In this document: piece after piece, positions 57,263 to 64,000 of the stretch
How positions within the stretch are numbered: position 1 is the first letter of the stretch
Layout: each line of letters begins with the position of its first letter
Assembly: GCF_051513965.1 (NCBI RefSeq)
Contig: NZ_CP195847.1
Location: 1,612,001-1,676,000, forward strand
Reading direction: 5' to 3'
Source of the DNA: Paramicrobacterium sp051513965
Lineage (GTDB): Bacteria; Actinomycetota; Actinomycetes; Actinomycetales; Microbacteriaceae
DNA: 64,000 nucleotides
The notes under the pieces: generated by a model
The model's input: the letters and a program-made list of their open reading frames with translations, nothing else
Told to the model about the DNA's origin: nothing
Database searches by the model: none
Made by a program: the position numbers and the translations under genes

Positions 57263-57307
57263 TACCGGTAAGCCTAGTGTCGGATGCCTGCGATAACGTA
57301 CCTAGTT

Positions 57308-57949
57308 ATGACCGGCGACCATTATTTTTCTGGAACTCCAGGAAGCGATCTCAAGCTCCGAGAGCTGTCTGTCCCTCTCGCCGGGCGCACCTTCCAGTTG
57401 ACAACCGCGAACGGTGTCTTCAGCCCGGAGCGTCTCGATCAGGGTACCCAGGTGCTTCTGGCGAACACACCGCCTCCCCCAGTGACGGGTGATTTCTTAG
57501 ATCTCGGCAGCGGCTGGGGGCCGATTGCGCTCTCGCTCGGACTTCTCTCGCCCGATGCGCGTGTCTGGGCAGTCGATGTTAACGAACGTGCTCTCGACCT
57601 CGTGCGTCGCAATGCGGAAGTCGTTGGAGCTCACAATGTGCGCGCTGTCCTTCCGAGCGATGTGCCGAGTGACGTGACGTTCGCAGCGATCTGGTCGAAT
57701 CCCCCGATCCGCGTCGGGAAGAACGAGCTGCACGGCATGCTCTTGGAATGGCTTCCGAGGCTCATGCCTGGCGCTGATGCATTCCTCGTGGTCAAACGCA
57801 CGCTCGGCTCCGACAGTCTGCAGCGCTGGCTCCAGGAGTCTCTGCCCGATGATTTCAGCGTGGCACGCACTGCGACAGGCAAGGGCTACCGTGTACTTCG
57901 CGTCCGGCGCCATACGGGCGGCACTGAAGCTATCGACGTCGTGGGCTGA
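57308..57949 (+). CDS. Class I SAM-dependent methyltransferase, RsmC-like
   Basis: 213 residues. MTGDHYFSGTPGSDLKLREL, then ANGVFSPERLDQGTQVLLAN, SAM motif I FLDLGSGWGPIALSLG, acidic loop VWAVDVNERALDLVRRNA, and catalytic NPPIRVGK. This NPP-type small domain is close to RsmC/RlmG N2-guanine rRNA methyltransferases. The ATG at 57308 is preferred to one 24 bp upstream because MTGDHYF is the usual family start. Convergent with dapF (3 bp apart). Confidence 0.88.
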   Translation: MTGDHYFSGTPGSDLKLRELSVPLAGRTFQLTTANGVFSPERLDQGTQVLLANTPPPPVTGDFLDLGSGWGPIALSLGLLSPDARVWAVDVNERALDLVRRNAEVVGAHNVRAVLPSDVPSDVTFAAIWSNPPIRVGKNELHGMLLEWLPRLMPGADAFLVVKRTLGSDSLQRWLQESLPDDFSVARTATGKGYRVLRVRRHTGGTEAIDVVG

Positions 57950-57952
57950 GCT

Positions 57953-58837
57953 TCAGGCGAGCGTGATCTCACCGGTGAAGACAAGATCCGCGGGGCCCGA
58001 CAGAGCAACGTGTTCGCCGTCCTCGGCGGCGAACATGCGCACGCCGAGGGTGCCCCCTGGAACGTCGACTCGCCAGTTGTTCGGTGCCTGTGCACCCGCC
58101 CAGTGTCTGGTCGCCAGCGCCGAGGCGGCGACTCCCGTGCCGCAGGAGAGCGTTTCACCCGACCCTCGCTCGTGCACTCTCATGCTGATCCGACCTATTC
58201 CATCTTTCACGAGCGGGTCCCGCGGAACCACTAGTTCAATGTTCGCGCCTTCCTCAGGCTCTGGATCAACGCGAGGAACATAGGTCAGATCTGCTAATGC
58301 GAGCTCGTCCACGTCAGCCAATGCCACCACGATGTGCGGATTCCCCACGCTTATGCCCTGGCCTGGTCTGGCTACTTTGAGCTCTTTCACCCGGACCAAA
58401 GGCTCACCGTCATCGAGAGTCCAACGGCCGAGATCCACCTGGAAACCTCCGGTCGAGGTCCGCTGGACATCTCGTACCCCAGCTCTGGTTCCGATCGTGA
58501 GAGTCTCCCCTGCTGCGAGTGCGGCAAGGCCGTTTTCAATGAGATAGCGCGCGTACACCCGGATGCCGTTGCCGCACATCTCAGCGGGAGAGCCATCGGC
58601 ATTCACGTAGTCCATGAACCACTCGGCATCGCTGTCCTCAGCGAGCGACCGGGCGCCTTCATCGATCGAGACTGACCTGACCGCACGGATCACGCCGTCC
58701 GCGCCGATTCCCGTGTGACGATCGCAGAGTGCCCTCACCTGCTCAGCGGTCAGGGGATGCTCTCCCGCGGGATCCGTGTACAGAATGAAATCGTTGCCGG
58801 TGCCGTGGCCTTTGGTGAACTGAAGGGTGAACGCCAT
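57953..58837 (-). CDS. dapF: Diaminopimelate epimerase
   Basis: 294 residues. Converts LL- to meso-diaminopimelate for lysine and peptidoglycan. TKGHGTGNDFILYTDPAGEH at the start, catalytic Cys in AEMCGNGIRVYARYL and in ETLSCGTGVAASAL. ATG at 58837, 10 bp after miaA; the longer reading enters miaA in another frame. Confidence 0.96.
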   Translation of the reverse strand: MAFTLQFTKGHGTGNDFILYTDPAGEHPLTAEQVRALCDRHTGIGADGVIRAVRSVSIDEGARSLAEDSDAEWFMDYVNADGSPAEMCGNGIRVYARYLIENGLAALAAGETLTIGTRAGVRDVQRTSTGGFQVDLGRWTLDDGEPLVRVKELKVARPGQGISVGNPHIVVALADVDELALADLTYVPRVDPEPEEGANIELVVPRDPLVKDGIGRISMRVHERGSGETLSCGTGVAASALATRHWAGAQAPNNWRVDVPGGTLGVRMFAAEDGEHVALSGPADLVFTGEITLA

Positions 58838-58847
58838 GGGCCCAAGT

Positions 58848-59786
58848 CTAGAGGTCCGGAAGCGGCTCAGCGGCCGCCGCAAATGCGAGCGACGCCACAT
58901 CGTCCGAGCGGGCATCCAACCATGTTGTTCCGACGTACCGTTTGAACCAACTCACCTGGCGACGCGAATATCGGCGAGTGAGGCTCTGCGTCTCAGCTAT
59001 GGCCTCATCTTGACTCACCCGCCCGTCGAGCTGCGCGCCCGCCTGGGCATAGCCGATCGCCCGGCTCGCCGTCGCAGACTTCTCGATTCCTTTCTCTCTC
59101 AACGCCTCCACCTCGTGCACAAGCCCTCTCTCCCACATCCGATGGACTCGCTCGTCGAGCCTTGGCAGCAGGACCTCACGTGGCATCGTCAGTCCGATCA
59201 GCCGCGTGGGGTACACGAAGGGTGGATCTTCCGGAAGCATCCCGGAGGCAGGATCACCCGTCAGCTCCGCAACCTCCAACGCCCGAATGATCCGACGCGC
59301 GTTCGTCGTTCCCACTCGTGCGGCCACCTCGGCGTCCAGAGAGGCCAAACGCTGGGCGAGCATGCCGATTCCCTGATCTCGCACTTCGCTCTCGAGACGA
59401 GCCCTGATCTCAGCGGATGTGCCGGGGAACTCGAACGGATAGATCACACTGGAGGCGTACAGTCCTGAGCCACCCACCATGATCGGGACGATGCCGGATT
59501 CGCGACACGAATCGACAATCGCACGAGCATGTCTCTGGAAATCTGCGACAGACGCCTCTTCGGTGACATCGAGAACGTCCAACAGATGATGCGTGACGCC
59601 ACGGCGCTCAGAAGGAGCCAGCTTCGCAGTGCCGATGTCCATGCCGCGATACAGCTGCATCGCATCGCAGTTGATGATCTCGGCCGGTCGTCCCTCAGCG
59701 TGGAAGCGCTCCGCCAGGGCGAGTGAGAGATCTGACTTGCCGGTACCCGTTGGACCGACGATCACGATCAGAGGTGGGGCGTTCAG
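58848..59786 (-). CDS. miaA: tRNA dimethylallyltransferase
   Basis: 312 residues if started at CTG 59786. Adds the dimethylallyl group to A37 of tRNAs reading UNN codons; MiaB then thiomethylates. P-loop VGPTGTGKSDLSLALAE, then INCDAMQLYRGMDIGTAKL and YYVGSGLY-like VGGSGLYASSVIYPFEF. The first ATG/GTG in frame (GTG 59765) would cut off all but three residues before the P-loop. A CTG at 59786 gives the N-terminus MNAPPLIVIVGPTGTGKS, overlaps the miaB stop as CTGA and has GGTGAG just upstream, so I prefer it. Confidence 0.85.
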   Translation of the reverse strand: MNAPPLIVIVGPTGTGKSDLSLALAERFHAEGRPAEIINCDAMQLYRGMDIGTAKLAPSERRGVTHHLLDVLDVTEEASVADFQRHARAIVDSCRESGIVPIMVGGSGLYASSVIYPFEFPGTSAEIRARLESEVRDQGIGMLAQRLASLDAEVAARVGTTNARRIIRALEVAELTGDPASGMLPEDPPFVYPTRLIGLTMPREVLLPRLDERVHRMWERGLVHEVEALREKGIEKSATASRAIGYAQAGAQLDGRVSQDEAIAETQSLTRRYSRRQVSWFKRYVGTTWLDARSDDVASLAFAAAAEPLPDL

Positions 59787-61375
59787 CGCTCACCGTCCGC
59801 CGGGTCGTAGATCGGGGATGTCGAGACGCCCGGTGTCTTCGCCCGAAGGGTGGGCATGCCGAGGGCGACCGATCCCGCGGGTGCGGCCCCGCCGTGGAGC
59901 GGTGTTCCGCAGCTCTCGGCTTGTCCGCGCTCCCAGGCGTCACCCGCGCGCGTCCTGCGGATCTTCAGTGGAGTGCCATCCTCGGAATCGGCCAGGAGAT
60001 GGAACGGTGCCGCGCTCGTCACAGTGACCGTCACCATATCGCCTGGACGTGGCGTCTCGCTTCCCTCGGGAACCTGGAAGTGAACGAGACGCGAGTCTTC
60101 CGCTCGTCCGGTCAGCCGATGCGTCTCAGCATCCTTCTTGCCTTCTCCGACTGCAACGAGAAGCTCGACCTCACGGCCGACCTGCGCGTGGTTCTCCTCA
60201 AGGCTGATCCGCTCCTGCAACGCGAGAAGGCGATCGTAGCGATCCTGCACGACGTGCTTAGGAATCTGGTTCTCCATCGTGGCCGCGGGTGTTCCTGGCC
60301 TGATCGAGTACTGGAAGGTGAACGCTGATGCAAACCGCGATTCCTCCACGACACGGAGCGTCTCTTGGAAGTCTTCCTCGGTCTCGCCGGGGAACCCGAC
60401 GATGATGTCCGTGGAGATCGCTGCGTGCGGAATGCGTTCGCGCACCTTCTCCAGAATGCCCAGGAATTTCTTGCTTCGATACGAACGTCGCATCGCCTTC
60501 AACACACGATCCGACCCCGACTGCAGCGGCATGTGCAGCTGCGGCATCACCGTCGGCGTCTCCGCCATCGCGTCGATTACGTCATCGGTGAACGCTGCCG
60601 GATGTGGACTCGTGAAGCGGATGCGCTCAAGGCCAGGGATCTGTCCTGCGGCGCGCAGCAGCTTGCTGAACGCCTGCCGATCTCCGAATTCAACCCCGTA
60701 CGAGTTCACGTTCTGCCCCAGCAGTGTCACCTCGACGGCACCATCGTCAACGAGTGTCTGGATCTCTGCGAGAATCTCACCCGGTCGGCGGTCCTTCTCC
60801 TTGCCGCGCAAGGACGGCACGATGCAGAACGTGCATGTGTTGTTGCATCCCACTGAGATCGACACCCAACCCGAATACGCGGAGTCCCGCTTCGTCGGCA
60901 ATGTCGATGGGAAGGTCTCCAAGGCGTCGAGGATCTCGATCTGAGCTTCGTCATTGTGGCGTGCGCGTTCGAGAAGCCGCGGCAGCGAGCCCATGTTGTG
61001 TGTCCCGAACACGACATCGACCCATGGCGCCTTTTCCAGGATCGTGTTCTTGTCTTTCTGAGCGAGACAGCCGCCAACCGCGATCTGCATGCCCTCATGC
61101 TGACGTTTCACACCAGCGAGGTGGCCGAGATTGCCGTAGAGCTTGTTGTCGGCGTTCTCCCTGACTGCGCAGGTGTTGATCACGACGATGTCGGGCTCGT
61201 TCTCACCTGCTTCGCGATATCCGGCCGCCTCGAGCGAGCCGCTGAGGCGTTCGGAATCGTGGACGTTCATCTGGCATCCGAAGGTCCGCACCTTGTAGGT
61301 ACGAGGGCTGCCATCGTCTTTGAAGGCGGCCTTCGAGAGCGGAATCTCTGTCGGGCGTTCGGTCAGCGTGCTCAT
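59783..61375 (-). CDS. miaB: tRNA-2-methylthio-N6-dimethylallyladenosine synthase
   Basis: 530 residues. N-terminal UPF0004 domain with FGCQMNVHDSERLSG and two further cysteines (NTCAVRE, VGGCLAQKD), radical-SAM motif CNNTCTFCIVPSLRGKEKDR, and a C-terminal TRAM domain. Two iron-sulfur clusters expected. The C-terminal tail of about 50 residues after TRAM is longer than usual. Starts ATG; 49 bp after recX. Confidence 0.95.
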   Translation of the reverse strand: MSTLTERPTEIPLSKAAFKDDGSPRTYKVRTFGCQMNVHDSERLSGSLEAAGYREAGENEPDIVVINTCAVRENADNKLYGNLGHLAGVKRQHEGMQIAVGGCLAQKDKNTILEKAPWVDVVFGTHNMGSLPRLLERARHNDEAQIEILDALETFPSTLPTKRDSAYSGWVSISVGCNNTCTFCIVPSLRGKEKDRRPGEILAEIQTLVDDGAVEVTLLGQNVNSYGVEFGDRQAFSKLLRAAGQIPGLERIRFTSPHPAAFTDDVIDAMAETPTVMPQLHMPLQSGSDRVLKAMRRSYRSKKFLGILEKVRERIPHAAISTDIIVGFPGETEEDFQETLRVVEESRFASAFTFQYSIRPGTPAATMENQIPKHVVQDRYDRLLALQERISLEENHAQVGREVELLVAVGEGKKDAETHRLTGRAEDSRLVHFQVPEGSETPRPGDMVTVTVTSAAPFHLLADSEDGTPLKIRRTRAGDAWERGQAESCGTPLHGGAAPAGSVALGMPTLRAKTPGVSTSPIYDPADGER

Positions 61376-61424
61376 GATGCAGACCAGTTTACGTTCGAGT
61401 CACGAGCAATGCAGAATTTCCGTC

Positions 61425-62027
61425 TCACTGAAAACGAACTCGCTGTGAGCGCTCAGCACGCGCAGCGGCAATCGCTTCCCGAACGATTCCGCTACTGTAG
61501 CCTCGACGCGCCAAATATCCTGTGAGACGTCGGTCGAACGCTGCGTCATCGACATGCGACAGCTGCGCTCCGCGTTTAAGGGCGAGATCGATCGCCACGG
61601 AGCGCTCATGTTCGTCCGACACCTCAGACAGAGCTCCATCGATGACCTCTCGCGGAATGCCACGTGAGGACATCTCTCGCGCCACGACAGCTCGGGACTT
61701 TCCCTTGGCCTCCGACAGCCGGTGGACGAGTTCCTCAGCGACCCGAATGTCGTCGACATATCCTAGCTCGCGCATACGCTCAAGCACCTCGCTCGCCTGC
61801 GTGGAGTCACCGCCTTTCTCCTCTACGAGCGAAACCACTTGGCGCTCGGTCAGATTGCGGCGTCCGAGGGCACGAACAACGAGGTCTTCAAGCTTCTGCG
61901 TATCGACGCAGTCATCATCTTCGTGTGCCGTCGGCACTTCTGCTAGCCCCTCGCTCCGGCGACTGTGAATATCAGTCACCGGAGCGAGAGGGGCCTCGTC
62001 ATCACCTGTTGGCTTGAACGACACCAT
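61425..62027 (-). CDS. recX: Regulatory protein RecX
   Basis: 200 residues. Helical-repeat RecX domain from about residue 45: LEDLVVRALGRRNLTERQVV, LERMRELGYVDDIRVAEELV, REMSSRGIPREVIDGAL, and RLTGYLARRGYSSGIVREAI. Limits RecA filament growth. The first 40 residues are variable and are encoded by a long stem-loop (61950-61988). ATG 10 bp after recA stop, so co-transcribed. Confidence 0.92.
   Translation of the reverse strand: MVSFKPTGDDEAPLAPVTDIHSRRSEGLAEVPTAHEDDDCVDTQKLEDLVVRALGRRNLTERQVVSLVEEKGGDSTQASEVLERMRELGYVDDIRVAEELVHRLSEAKGKSRAVVAREMSSRGIPREVIDGALSEVSDEHERSVAIDLALKRGAQLSHVDDAAFDRRLTGYLARRGYSSGIVREAIAAARAERSQRVRFQ
61950..61988 (-). promoter_or_regulatory. Stem-loop at the recA-recX junction, within recX codons 14-26
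   Basis: Arms CTCGCTCCGG and CCGGAGCGAG (10 bp) plus an inner GACTG/CAGTC stem, 50-88 nt after the recA stop. No T-run. Could reduce transcription into recX, as terminators do between recA and recX in other bacteria. Confidence 0.5.
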
Positions 62028-62037
62028 CAGACGTCAG

Positions 62038-63081
62038 TCACGCTCCTCGGCGTGCGGCCAGTTCGTCGCCTTCCGGCTCTTCCCCAGCCTCCAAGCCCAG
62101 CTTGACCTTGATGCGCGACTCGATGTCAGCAGCGATATCCGGGTTGTTCCTGAGGAAGTTGCGAGCATTCTCCTTGCCCTGCCCAAGCTGATCGCCCTCG
62201 TAGGTGTACCACGCCCCGGACTTCTTCACGATCTGATGCTCGACACCAAAGTCGATCAGACTGCCTTCTCGAGAGATACCGGTTCCATACAGGATGTCGA
62301 ACTCCGCCTGCTTGAACGGCGGCGCCATCTTGTTCTTGACGACCTTGACACGCGTACGGTTTCCAACGGCATCCCCACCGTCTTTGAGCGTCTCGATGCG
62401 TCGGATGTCGAGCCGAACCGAGGCGTAGAACTTAAGCGCCTTACCACCCGCAGTCGTCTCCGGACTGCCGAAGAACACTCCCACCTTCTCGCGGAGCTGG
62501 TTGATGAAGATCATCGTCGTTCCGGTCTGGTTGAGACCACCGGTGAGCTTGCGGAGAGCCTGGGACATGAGGCGTGCTTGAAGACCCACGTGAGAGTCCC
62601 CCATCTCACCCTCGATCTCTGCGCGAGGGACAAGCGCCGCAACGGAGTCAATCACGATGAGGTCGATTGCACCGGAACGCACCAGCATGTCGGCGATCTC
62701 CAGCGCCTGCTCACCCGTGTCCGGCTGTGAGACGAGCAGAGAGTCGATGTCGACCCCGAGCTTCTTCGCATATTCAGGGTCCAGAGCGTGCTCGGCATCC
62801 ACGAATGCGGCAATGCCGCCCGCACGCTGCGCATTGGCGATCGCGTGAAGAGTGAGCGTCGTCTTACCGCTGGACTCCGGGCCGTAGATCTCCACGATAC
62901 GGCCACGAGGCAATCCGCCTACACCGAGCGCGACGTCCAGAGCCACCGAGCCCGTGGGAATGATCTCGACCGGTGCGCGCTCGTCGCTGCCGAGACGCAT
63001 CACGGAGCCCTTTCCGAACTGACGGTCGATCTGCGCGAGAGCAGTCTCCAGGGACTTCTCGCGGTCTTTTGGTGCTGCCAT
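62038..63081 (-). CDS. recA: Recombinase RecA
   Basis: 347 residues, standard length. Walker A GPESSGKTTLTLHAIANAQR at about residue 66, LLVSQPDTGEQALEIAD, VIDSVAALVPRAEIEGEMGD (Walker B), L2 loop NQLREKVGVFFGSPETTAGG and the KFYASVRLDIRR segment. No intein. Start ATG. LexA box 198 bp upstream. Confidence 0.99.
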   Translation of the reverse strand: MAAPKDREKSLETALAQIDRQFGKGSVMRLGSDERAPVEIIPTGSVALDVALGVGGLPRGRIVEIYGPESSGKTTLTLHAIANAQRAGGIAAFVDAEHALDPEYAKKLGVDIDSLLVSQPDTGEQALEIADMLVRSGAIDLIVIDSVAALVPRAEIEGEMGDSHVGLQARLMSQALRKLTGGLNQTGTTMIFINQLREKVGVFFGSPETTAGGKALKFYASVRLDIRRIETLKDGGDAVGNRTRVKVVKNKMAPPFKQAEFDILYGTGISREGSLIDFGVEHQIVKKSGAWYTYEGDQLGQGKENARNFLRNNPDIAADIESRIKVKLGLEAGEEPEGDELAARRGA

Positions 63082-63278
63082 GATGTGCGTCTCCTTCTAT
63101 GTGAGTTCGGTGCGCCTGTAGGCTGTCGCGCCCCGGAATACTCCGGTGCTCCGACAAGGCTGGAGCGACTGCCGCTGTCGATTTCGACTCTAGAAGTTGC
63201 CACCGACATTCAGCCGGCACCGACTCCAAGAAGTGGATAACCGTTCACGACGTGCTCTTGTGGAGAGAGTAACACCGT

Positions 63279-63294
63279 TCGAAGCTGTGTTCGA
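63279..63294. promoter_or_regulatory. LexA (SOS) box of recA
   Basis: TCGAAG-CTGT-GTTCGA: one mismatch from TCGAAC-N4-GTTCGA. It lies 198 bp upstream of recA and 26 bp before the end of the DUF3046 gene, in the 238-bp gap between the two genes. The rest of that gap shows no other feature I can support. Confidence 0.75.
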
Positions 63295-63319
63295 TATCTC
63301 GCCTACGGCGTGTCGACAT

Positions 63320-63544
63320 TCACTTTCGAGGACTCGGCAGGCCGACCCCGTGACGACGCCCCTCAGGCACTTCCGCGGCGTCGCAGAGGGCAGCCCACAC
63401 ATCCTTCGGCGGCACACCGTCATCAAGTGCGTGTTCTGCCGACCGACCACCCAGCTGAGGAAGAACGAGATCGCGCATGAGAACGCGCCCATAGCCCTCA
63501 CCGAACTCCTGAGAGACGGCGTACCGGAACTCACTCAGTTTCAC
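63320..63544 (-). CDS. DUF3046 family protein
   Basis: 74 residues, started at GTG 63544: KLSEFRYAVSQEFGEGYGRV then LMRDLVLPQLGGRSAEHALDDG and PPKDVWAALCDAAEVPEGRR, the complete DUF3046 pattern. Function unknown; in actinobacteria it sits just upstream of recA. It follows the clgR terminator. Confidence 0.88.
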   Translation of the reverse strand: MKLSEFRYAVSQEFGEGYGRVLMRDLVLPQLGGRSAEHALDDGVPPKDVWAALCDAAEVPEGRRHGVGLPSPRK

Positions 63545-63556
63545 GATTCTCCTCCA

Positions 63557-63590
63557 CAAGAAAGACGCCCCCGCAATCTGCGAGGACGTC
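63557..63590 (-). terminator. clgR terminator
   Basis: 12-bp stem GACGTCCTCGCA / TGCGGGGGCGTC (two G-U pairs), 3-nt loop, followed on the minus strand by TTTCTTG. A good intrinsic terminator 17 bp after the clgR stop. Confidence 0.85.
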
Positions 63591-63607
63591 TCTCACGACG
63601 CCGTGAC

Positions 63608-63916
63608 TCAGCGCGAAACCAGGTCCGCGTCGAGCTCCGCGACAAGCGCGTCTGGGATGGTGTCGGGGATCGGATCGATGCCCTCCACCACTGCAAGACG
63701 ATCTCCGACCTCGCGCATGATGACCGAGATCGGCGTTTCGAGAGCCTCAGCAACCGACGCAAGAATCTCGCTCGATGCCTCCTTCTGGCCCCGCTCCACC
63801 TCGCTCAGGTAGCCAAGGGCGACGCTTGCCTTACTCGCCACCTGCCGGAGCGTATGCCCCTTCTGCAGACGGAAGTCACGAAGAACGTCTCCGATTTCCT
63901 GTCGAACAAGAACCAT
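63608..63916 (-). CDS. clgR: Transcriptional regulator ClgR (XRE family)
   Basis: 102 residues. Cro/C1 helix-turn-helix GDVLRDFRLQKGHTLRQVAS then VALGYLSEVERGQKEASSEIL, the ClgR pattern. ClgR activates clp protease genes in actinobacteria and in corynebacteria also recA-linked genes. Ribosome site GAAAGGAAGGG before ATG. Its promoter should be in the 84 bp to the window edge; TAGTCT there could be a -10. Confidence 0.9.
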   Translation of the reverse strand: MVLVRQEIGDVLRDFRLQKGHTLRQVASKASVALGYLSEVERGQKEASSEILASVAEALETPISVIMREVGDRLAVVEGIDPIPDTIPDALVAELDADLVSR

Positions 63917-64000
63917 GAGACCCTTCCTTTCTGCTCGTCAGTCGAGCGACGGCTCCGCTGCTGGATGGATAAGACTACTACACCCCAGCTTAGCGATCGC

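Noticed and set aside
62038..63081. Intein in recA
   Set aside because: RecA is 347 residues with uninterrupted Walker motifs and L2 loop.

Overview
The window reads as chromosomal DNA of a high-GC actinobacterium, most probably a member of the Microbacteriaceae. The evidence is the gene order, the very frequent ATGA/GTGA start-stop overlaps, many GTG starts, the Cys-free GluABCD-type glutamate transporter, ClgR, DUF3046 and TlyA genes, a TCGAAC-type SOS box, and a 16S-23S spacer without tRNA genes. Genus cannot be fixed from what I can see.

Layout. 1-311: tRNA-Pro(GGG) with a terminator. 312-18049: one long minus-strand block (TPR protein, HAD phosphatase, a 55-residue protein, tlyA, nadK, recN, pyrG, NUDIX, xerD, parA, scpA, scpB, rluB, tyrA, cmk, der, NUDIX-NYN, DUF1684), mostly with overlapping starts and stops and so probably one or a few operons. 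18214-23951: an rRNA operon (5S, 23S, 16S) on the minus strand with two candidate promoters. 24008-27298: tyrS, then a divergent SatD-like/membrane-protein pair, then mpg. 27301-34185: the arginine operon argC-J-B-D-F-H, preceded by a short arginine-rich open reading frame that looks like a leaderless attenuator peptide. 34192-40284: a Ski2-like helicase, pheT and pheS. 40329-43782: gluABCD. 43814-46126: an rRNA methyltransferase and infC-rpmI-rplT. 46127-46501: a DUF1844 gene.

46497-50602 is the accessory part: an IS481-family transposon with 25-bp perfect inverted repeats and a 6-bp ACTAGA duplication. It carries two passenger genes (DUF2268 zinc-protease-like protein and a MerR/TipAS-type regulator). 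Its transposase gene is split by a complete IS3-family element with 26-bp perfect inverted repeats and a TGA duplication. The transposon sits exactly in the CTAG that formed the shared, overlapping stop codons of two convergent genes (DUF1844 and sseB), so neither is damaged.

50598-54476: sseB-like gene, hisA/priA, hisH, hisB, hisC. 54493-55762: SOS pair of a LysM division-inhibitor-like gene and lexA, divergent, with a LexA box. 55763-61375: hflX, a methyltransferase, dapF, miaA (probably starting at CTG) and miaB. 61425-64000: recX, recA (with LexA box), a DUF3046 gene and clgR.

Much of the core order (infC-rpmI-rplT ... pheS-pheT-argCJBDF-H ... tyrS ... tlyA-nadK-recN ... parA-scpA-scpB-rluB-cmk-der, and lexA-hflX-dapF-miaA-miaB-recX-recA-DUF3046-clgR) matches what I recall for Mycobacterium tuberculosis, which supports the assignments. 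The observations most worth following are the arginine leader peptide in a locus lacking argR, and the IS481 transposon with its regulated passenger cassette.
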